Below, one piece after another: positions 58,632-64,000 of a stretch of DNA of 64,000 nt (the first letter of the stretch is position 1; each line of letters starts with the position of its first letter). The notes beneath the pieces were generated by a model that was not told the origin of the DNA, made no database searches, and saw only the letters and a program-made list of their open reading frames with translations. The DNA is from Lujinxingia vulgaris (GTDB lineage: Bacteria; Myxococcota_A; Bradymonadia; Bradymonadales; Bradymonadaceae), in contig NZ_VOSL01000143.1 in the NCBI RefSeq assembly GCF_007997005.1, positions 1 to 64,000 of the forward strand. Direction: 5' to 3'. The position numbers and the translations under genes were made by a program.

Positions 58632-61600
58632 ATGAAGCTACGTCGAATTGAGATTGTGGGGTTTAAGTCGTTTCGCGATCGCGTCACCGTCGATATCAGC
58701 GATGGGATGACCTGCATCGTCGGGCCCAACGGTTGCGGCAAGAGCAACGTCGTCGACGCCATCAAGTGGGCCATGGGCGATATGTCGCCCAAGAGCCTTC
58801 GTGGCGACTCGATGCAGGACGTGATCTTTGCAGGCACTGAGAAGCATCGCCCCGGGGGGCTGGCCGAGGTCACCCTGGTCTTTGAGAACACCGCGCGCGT
58901 GGTCGAGGCTGCCGAAGACGAGCAGATTGACGCCAGCGGCGCCGAGCTTGTCGAAGGCGGCGACGAGGTGGCGACTGAAGAGGTCGACGTGCAGGAGCCC
59001 GCCGATGAAGCGCCCCTGCAGGGCGCGCTCTCGGTCGATGTGGAAGACGAGGCCGAGGAGAAGAAAGACGCCTCCGCGCCGGGCTGGATCACCGGCGACG
59101 GCTTGCCGCGCGAGCTTCGCCACGTGGCCGAGATCGCCATCACCCGGCGCCTGCACCGCAGCGGTGAGAGCGAGTACCTCATCAACAAGATCCCCTGCCG
59201 CCTGATGGACATTCAAAACCTGCTGGCGGGCACCGGCCTGGGCAAGCAGGGCTACTCCATCATCGAGCAGGGTCAGATTGGCTTTATCGTCAATGCCAAG
59301 CCGCAGCAGCGCCGCCTGATCATCGAGGAGGCCAGCGGCATCACCCGCTACAAGGGGCAGCGCGACCGCGCCGAGCGCAAACTCGAGCGCACCGAGCTCA
59401 ACCTGCAACGCACCCGCGATGTGCTCGACGAGATCACCAAGCAGCTCGGCACCCTGGAGCGGCAGGCCAAAAAGGCCGAGGAGCACCAGCGCTTCAGTGA
59501 AGAGCTGCGCGCGCTCGAGATCGCGCTTTTGCTCGACAAGCGTCGCGACGCCATGGCCCGCGCCACCGACTCCCGGCGCCAGCTCGGGGAGGCCAAACGC
59601 ACCCAGCACCAGTCCAAAACCGACTTCGAAGCTGGTGAGGAGCAGCTGCGTGTCGCCCGCGTCGACGCCCACCAGGCCGAGCGGCGGCATGCCGATCTGA
59701 CGGAGTCCTTTTATAAGCTCGATACGCGCCTCAACCTGACGCGCTCCCAGCTCGAACACGCCACCGATGCGATTGCTCAGGCCGAAGATCGCGCGGTGAC
59801 ACTGGCCGATGAGAAACGCAGCCAGGAAGAGCGACGCGAGCACCTTAAAGTTGAGCTGCTCCGCGTTGAAGAAGAGCTTGAAGCCTTTGTGGCGCAACCC
59901 GAGGACGACGATGAGGCTGTGCTGCGCGTGCAGCAGGAGCTGGAGCGGCTTCGCGAGGAGCGCGACGCGCTCAACGCCCGGCGCGACTCCGCGCTCAAAG
60001 AGCTCAATGAGACTCGCGGTGATGCGAACCGCGTCAGCGACCGCCTTCAGTGGGTGGGCAGCCAGCTCGGCGAGATGGGCGCGCGCGCCGAGACCACGGG
60101 CCAGGCCCTGGGGGCCGCGCGCGAAGATGTGGACGATCTCACCCGCGCGTTGAGCCGGCTGACCATGGACCACGCCCGGGTCGCCGAAGAGGTGGAGCAG
60201 CTCAAGCGCAAGAGCGGTGACGCCCAGGCCAGTCACGCCGAGGCGCGCGAAGCCCTCAAAGAAGCCGAAGATGACGCGCGCGAGATCGCCAGCCAGCTCG
60301 CCGTCACGCGCGCCCGCGTCGAAAGTCTTGAAGAGATGCGCGAGCGCGGTGAGGGCTACCAGGAGGGCGTGCGCCGCGTTCTGACCTGGGCCAAAGAGGA
60401 GGGCCGCGACGATGTGCTCGGCCCGGCCGGAGACTTTCTGGCGGTTCCCGAAGGCATGGAGGCTGCGTATGCCGCCTACCTGGGTGATCGCCTGGGCGAT
60501 ATTGTCGTAAAGACCCGTCAGGCGGCGTTTGACGCGCTGGCGATGTTGGCCAGCGAAGACGTCGGTCGGGTGGGCTGCTTTGTGCTCCCGGACCCGAGCG
60601 CCGACCCACGCGAGGTGCTCGCGGGGTGGCTCAAAGGGCTGGAGCTCATCGACGATCTCTCGCTTGCCCCTGCTGGCGGCGAATCCGGAGAGGCACGCGC
60701 CTGGGCAACGGCCCGGGGCGACATTCTTTTCGCCGACGGCCGGGTGGTCGGCGGTGGCGTTGGCGAGCAGGCGGAGACCCTGCTCAAGCAGGCCCGCGAC
60801 CTGGAGGCCGGCAAAACCTCGCTTGCAAAGCTCGTCGTCGCTGATGAGGAGGCTCAAGAATCACTTGAGGTTGCGCAGGAAGACCTCGTCATCGCCGAGG
60901 ACGAGGTCGAGGCGGTGCGCGAGGCCCTGCAGGAGGCGGTGCACCGCGCGCGTGGGTTGATGCAGGAGCGCGACAATGAAGAGCGCGAGCGCGCTCGTGC
61001 CAACGCCCGCGTCGAGAAGTTGCAGGCGGAGCTTGAGGAGCACGAGGAGCTTCACCAGGGCCTTCAAGCAGAGCTTGAGGTTTTGAAGGGGCGCCAGCAG
61101 GAGTACATCGAGACGCTTCCCGGCATGGAGAAGACGCTGCGCGAGCTGATGCAGCAGCTCAACGAGGTCAACGCTCGCGTGGAGGCGCGAAACGCCGAGC
61201 TCACCGACGAGAAGGTGCGCGTGGCCCAGGTGCGCGAGCGTCGTCGCCACCTCGAAGAGAGCGCCGGGCGGCTGCGTGGCGCCATCGGGCACTCCGAGGG
61301 GCAGATCGCGCGTTTTGCGCGCGAGATCGAAGAGCAGGGCGAGCGTGCGCGCGACGCCACCATGCGCGTGGAAGAGCTGAAAAAGGAGCTCGCGGAGGTC
61401 GAGCGCGACCATGGCATCCATCGCGCTGACGTCAAAAAGGCTAAAGAAGCACTTGAGGTCGTCGCTCAGGCGGTCCAGGAGCAGGAGCTCCGGGTGCGCG
61501 CGCTGCGCAAGGCCCTCGACGAGGCTCAGGAGGCGCTTCAGGCGCTGGAGGTCGCCACCCGAGAGGCCGAGCTGGCGATGGAGCACATCGACGAGCAGCT

Positions 61601-62333
61601 CGCCGAGCGCTTTGAGCTCACCCTGGCCGAGGCGCAGCCGCTGGTACGTGACATCGCGCTGGGGCCGGAGGAGCGCAAGTCCCGCGCGGAGTTTTTGCGC
61701 AAGCGCATCGAGAGGCTTGGCCCGGTCAACCCGCTGGCCATTGAGGAGTTCGCCGAGACGCAGGAACGCCACCGGTTCCAGGCCGAGCAACAGGCCGACC
61801 TGGAGCGCTCGGTGGCCGATCTTCGCGACGTGATCGCGCGCATGGATAATGAGAGCCGCAAACGCTTTAAAGAGACCTTTGAAGCGGTCAACGCCAAGTT
61901 TCAGGAGGTCTTCCCGCGCCTCTTCCGAGGTGGGCGCGCAAGCCTCGTGCTCACGGACCCGGCGAACATGTTGGAGACCGGGGTGGATATTGAGGTGCAG
62001 CCGCCGGGCAAGAAGCTGCAGAACGTCACGCTGCTCTCCGGCGGTGAGAAGGCGCTGACGGCAGTGAGCCTGATCTTCTCGATCTTCATGCTTAAGCCCA
62101 CGCCCTTCTCGGTGCTCGATGAGGTCGACGCGCCGCTGGATGAGGCCAATGTCGGGCGCTTTGCCGAGATGGTGCGCGACCTGAGCACGACCAGCCAGAT
62201 GATCGTGATCACCCACAATCGTCGCACCATGGAAGCCCCTCAGATGCTCTACGGGGTCACGATGGAAGACGCCGGGGTCTCCAAGATCGTCTCGGTGCGC
62301 CTCTCGGAGGTCGACGAGCAGATGGCCTCCTGA
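58632..62333 (+). CDS. smc: Chromosome segregation protein SMC
   Basis: Structural maintenance of chromosomes ATPase, 1233 aa, which with ScpA/ScpB compacts DNA. N-terminal head: MKLRRIEIVGFKSF, Walker A VGPNGCGKSNVVDAIKWAMGD. Two long coiled-coils (residues about 235-560 and 720-1065) flank the hinge (about 575-690). C-terminal head: signature LLSGGEKALTAVSLIFSIF and Walker B FSVLDEVDAPLDEANV. An insertion of about 65 acidic residues (about 92-158, with EEVDVQEPADEAPLQ) lies in the N-terminal head between strand NTARVVEAAE and PRELRHVAEIAI, absent from typical SMC. ftsY follows, as in many bacteria. ATG 58632. Confidence 0.97.
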   Translation: MKLRRIEIVGFKSFRDRVTVDISDGMTCIVGPNGCGKSNVVDAIKWAMGDMSPKSLRGDSMQDVIFAGTEKHRPGGLAEVTLVFENTARVVEAAEDEQIDASGAELVEGGDEVATEEVDVQEPADEAPLQGALSVDVEDEAEEKKDASAPGWITGDGLPRELRHVAEIAITRRLHRSGESEYLINKIPCRLMDIQNLLAGTGLGKQGYSIIEQGQIGFIVNAKPQQRRLIIEEASGITRYKGQRDRAERKLERTELNLQRTRDVLDEITKQLGTLERQAKKAEEHQRFSEELRALEIALLLDKRRDAMARATDSRRQLGEAKRTQHQSKTDFEAGEEQLRVARVDAHQAERRHADLTESFYKLDTRLNLTRSQLEHATDAIAQAEDRAVTLADEKRSQEERREHLKVELLRVEEELEAFVAQPEDDDEAVLRVQQELERLREERDALNARRDSALKELNETRGDANRVSDRLQWVGSQLGEMGARAETTGQALGAAREDVDDLTRALSRLTMDHARVAEEVEQLKRKSGDAQASHAEAREALKEAEDDAREIASQLAVTRARVESLEEMRERGEGYQEGVRRVLTWAKEEGRDDVLGPAGDFLAVPEGMEAAYAAYLGDRLGDIVVKTRQAAFDALAMLASEDVGRVGCFVLPDPSADPREVLAGWLKGLELIDDLSLAPAGGESGEARAWATARGDILFADGRVVGGGVGEQAETLLKQARDLEAGKTSLAKLVVADEEAQESLEVAQEDLVIAEDEVEAVREALQEAVHRARGLMQERDNEERERARANARVEKLQAELEEHEELHQGLQAELEVLKGRQQEYIETLPGMEKTLRELMQQLNEVNARVEARNAELTDEKVRVAQVRERRRHLEESAGRLRGAIGHSEGQIARFAREIEEQGERARDATMRVEELKKELAEVERDHGIHRADVKKAKEALEVVAQAVQEQELRVRALRKALDEAQEALQALEVATREAELAMEHIDEQLAERFELTLAEAQPLVRDIALGPEERKSRAEFLRKRIERLGPVNPLAIEEFAETQERHRFQAEQQADLERSVADLRDVIARMDNESRKRFKETFEAVNAKFQEVFPRLFRGGRASLVLTDPANMLETGVDIEVQPPGKKLQNVTLLSGGEKALTAVSLIFSIFMLKPTPFSVLDEVDAPLDEANVGRFAEMVRDLSTTSQMIVITHNRRTMEAPQMLYGVTMEDAGVSKIVSVRLSEVDEQMAS

Positions 62334-62494
62334 GGGCATATCCGCCCGACTCGCCCGGTTGACGCAGGGCGCATCGGCGGGGCAAAAGAAGCCGGTACGA
62401 TCAAACGCGCCTTCGGAGCCGGATGTGGACGTGCTTGCGAGAGCGTTCGCGGCGGGCCGACAGGCCAGGATCAACTCTAAGCATGGATGGACGG

Positions 62495-64000
62495 ATGAGT
62501 GAGACGCTTTTGAGCAGCGCGACGACGTGGACGGTGATTGGCCAGGCGGCCGAGGTGGAGGCGGTGAACTGGCTGCCGATCGTGCTGGTAGCCGTGGTGC
62601 TGATCGCGGTGGTGGCGCTGCTGCTCTTTCTGCGAAAAGGTGGCGAGAAACCGGGCGATCGGCCGCGCGCCGAGCCTCGGGACCGCAGCCAGGCGCCGAC
62701 GGCCGATCTTCTCGAAGATCGCGATGAGGTCGACGCTCCGGTGGAGATTCACGAGGGGATGACCCTGGCCGAGATCAAGCGCGCCAAACGCGCGCGGGTC
62801 AAAGGGGAGGGGGCGCGCCGGGAGACGGCGGCCGAGGCCACCGAGCGCTCCGCGCGGGATCATGCCGAGGCCAAAGCTCCGAGTGAGGAGCCCGCAGAGG
62901 AGGTGAGCGAAGCGCCGGCGGCGGAGCCTTCGGAAGAGGTGAGCGAAGCGCCGGCGGCGGAGCCTTCGGAAGAGGTGAGCGAAGCGCCGGCGGCGGAGCC
63001 CGCCGAAGATGCGCTGAAGAAGGCCTCGACGGGACTTCCCCGCCCGAAAGCGAAGCCGCCCGAGATCGACGAGCCCAACGAGGGCGCCGGTCTTGGCGAA
63101 GAGAGCTCCATCTCGCTCCCCAAACCTCGTCCCCAGGGCGAGCGCACGAAGAGCGGCGCAGGCGCGTTGCCCAAACCCAAACTTCCCAAACCCGCGGCGA
63201 AGCCTGCCCCCAAAGCGGAGCCCGAAGAGACCGCGTCGGATGTGGCCACTGAGGTTGAGGCTCCTGCCGCCAGGCCCACCGAGCTTGAGAAGCCCTCGGC
63301 GCCCGAGCCCGCGTCGCTTCGCGACGGTCTGCAAAAGACGCGCACCGGCTTTGTTGACCGGCTGGGCAAGCTCTTCAGCGCCGAGACGATCCCCGATGAC
63401 CTCATTGATGAAGTCGAAGAGATCCTCTTCACGGCCGATATCGGCGCGAAGATCGCCCAGCGCATCATCGACACCGTCGAAGATGAGCTCTCCGGCGACG
63501 AGAAGCGCGACCCGGCCGCGATCTGGGGCAAGATCCGCGCGTACTGCGAAGAGATCCTCAGTAAGCATGAGGGCGCCATCGACTTCGACGCGCACAAACC
63601 CTTTGTGATGCTGGTCATCGGCGTCAACGGCGTGGGTAAGACCACCACGATTGGCAAGATCGCCAGCAAGCTCAAGCGCGAGGGCAAGAGCGTGATGCTG
63701 GTCGCCGGCGACACCTTCCGCGCCGCGGCCGTGGAGCAGCTCGACGTCTGGGCCAAGCGCACCAACATCCCCATCCACCGAGGCGAAGACAACGCTGACC
63801 CGGCCTCGGTGATCTACGCCGGCATCGAGAAGGGCATGGCCGAGGGCGCGGACGTCATCATCTGCGACACCGCCGGTCGCCTGCACACCAAGGTCAACCT
63901 GCTCGACGAGCTCGGCAAGATCGGGCGCGTTACCGGCAAGGCGCTCGAAGGGGCGCCGCATGAGACCATCCTGGTGCTCGACGCCAACACCGGCCAGAAC
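62495..64000 (+). CDS. ftsY: Signal recognition particle receptor FtsY (3' partial)
   Basis: GTPase that docks SRP-ribosome complexes at the membrane; 502 codons seen, cut at the right edge. Start ATG 62495 (MSETLLSSAT), or ATG 62483 four codons earlier. One N-terminal helix (LPIVLVAVVLIAVVALLLFL, residues about 31-50) anchors it, then an acidic Pro/Lys-rich linker including the VSEAPAAEP repeats. The NG domain starts near residue 265 (RDGLQKTRTGFVDRLGKLF): P-loop GVNGVGKTTTIGKIA, GDTFRAAAVEQLDVWA, DTAGRLHTKVNLLDEL, and the sequence stops at VLDANTGQN. The membrane helix is an alternative to the amphipathic targeting of E. coli FtsY. Confidence 0.96.
   Translation, partial: MSETLLSSATTWTVIGQAAEVEAVNWLPIVLVAVVLIAVVALLLFLRKGGEKPGDRPRAEPRDRSQAPTADLLEDRDEVDAPVEIHEGMTLAEIKRAKRARVKGEGARRETAAEATERSARDHAEAKAPSEEPAEEVSEAPAAEPSEEVSEAPAAEPSEEVSEAPAAEPAEDALKKASTGLPRPKAKPPEIDEPNEGAGLGEESSISLPKPRPQGERTKSGAGALPKPKLPKPAAKPAPKAEPEETASDVATEVEAPAARPTELEKPSAPEPASLRDGLQKTRTGFVDRLGKLFSAETIPDDLIDEVEEILFTADIGAKIAQRIIDTVEDELSGDEKRDPAAIWGKIRAYCEEILSKHEGAIDFDAHKPFVMLVIGVNGVGKTTTIGKIASKLKREGKSVMLVAGDTFRAAAVEQLDVWAKRTNIPIHRGEDNADPASVIYAGIEKGMAEGADVIICDTAGRLHTKVNLLDELGKIGRVTGKALEGAPHETILVLDANTGQN
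62903..63010 (+). repeat. ftsY: 36-bp tandem repeat (x3) in ftsY linker
   Basis: Three in-frame 36-bp units encode VSEAPAAEPSEE (last copy VSEAPAAEPAED). Copies 1 and 2 are identical at the DNA level (62903-62938, 62939-62974), implying recent expansion of a disordered acidic linker; the number of units may vary among strains. Confidence 0.92.

Noticed and set aside
58638-60857. 739-codon minus-strand frame opposite smc
   Set aside because: Leu/Ala-rich shadow of the SMC coiled-coil coding sequence; no independent support.

Overview
This 64 kb window is chromosomal DNA from a GC-rich Gram-negative bacterium. The gene style points to the Bradymonadales / myxobacteria-like branch of the former Deltaproteobacteria (inferred from content, not from a marker-gene comparison). 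It has three Hanks-type Ser/Thr kinases (two with PEGA tails), an FHA-domain sigma-54 activator, a PP2C phosphatase fused to a cyclic-nucleotide-binding domain, many lipoproteins with Cys-rich or Asp-rich repeats, a type 2 isopentenyl-diphosphate isomerase and a full outer-membrane assembly set. I found no tRNA, rRNA, CRISPR array, insertion sequence or prophage.

Layout. 1-6.3 kb: a translationally coupled tripartite heavy-metal efflux operon (TolC-like, CusB-like, CusA-like), cut at the left edge and closed by a 14-bp hairpin shared with the convergent fni gene. 7.5-14.9 kb: a signalling island of PEGA kinase, FHA/sigma-54 activator, second PEGA kinase and PilZ-like protein. 15-20 kb: two large lipoproteins, one Cys-rich and one a sulfatase-fold protein. 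20-25 kb (minus strand): SEC-C protein, membrane TPR protein, glyA and a membrane Fe-S/CCG-domain oxidoreductase. 25.5-30.5 kb: a lidless Hsp70, a lipoprotein, a TatD-type hydrolase, a TcdA-type tRNA-modifying enzyme and an Asp-repeat lipoprotein.

30.8-43 kb: housekeeping genes lepA-lepB and pyrB-carA, then the PP2C/cNMP-binding fusion, two unknown proteins coupled to enolase, and prfB with an intact programmed +1 frameshift site. 43-51.4 kb: envelope biogenesis, with a LolC/E-type permease carrying a large acidic insertion, LolD, BamA, OmpH/Skp, a four-repeat PPC lipoprotein and uridine kinase. 51.4-54.8 kb: a tail-anchored kinase and an orphan N6-adenine DNA methyltransferase. 57-64 kb: a cytochrome P450, SMC with an acidic head insertion, and FtsY (cut at the right edge).

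The most novel item lies at 54.75-56.7 kb on the minus strand. An asparagine-synthetase-like enzyme resembling lasso-peptide macrolactam cyclases is followed 22 nt later by a 67-codon gene with a strong ribosome binding site. Its product has a YxxPxVxxxG leader motif and a Gly/Asp-bearing C-terminus able to form an 8- or 9-residue lactam ring. I read this as a minimal lasso-type RiPP module. The usual leader-recognition protein, leader peptidase and exporter are not adjacent, so they would have to act from elsewhere or be replaced. A P450 and a small one-helix membrane protein are divergently encoded beside it.
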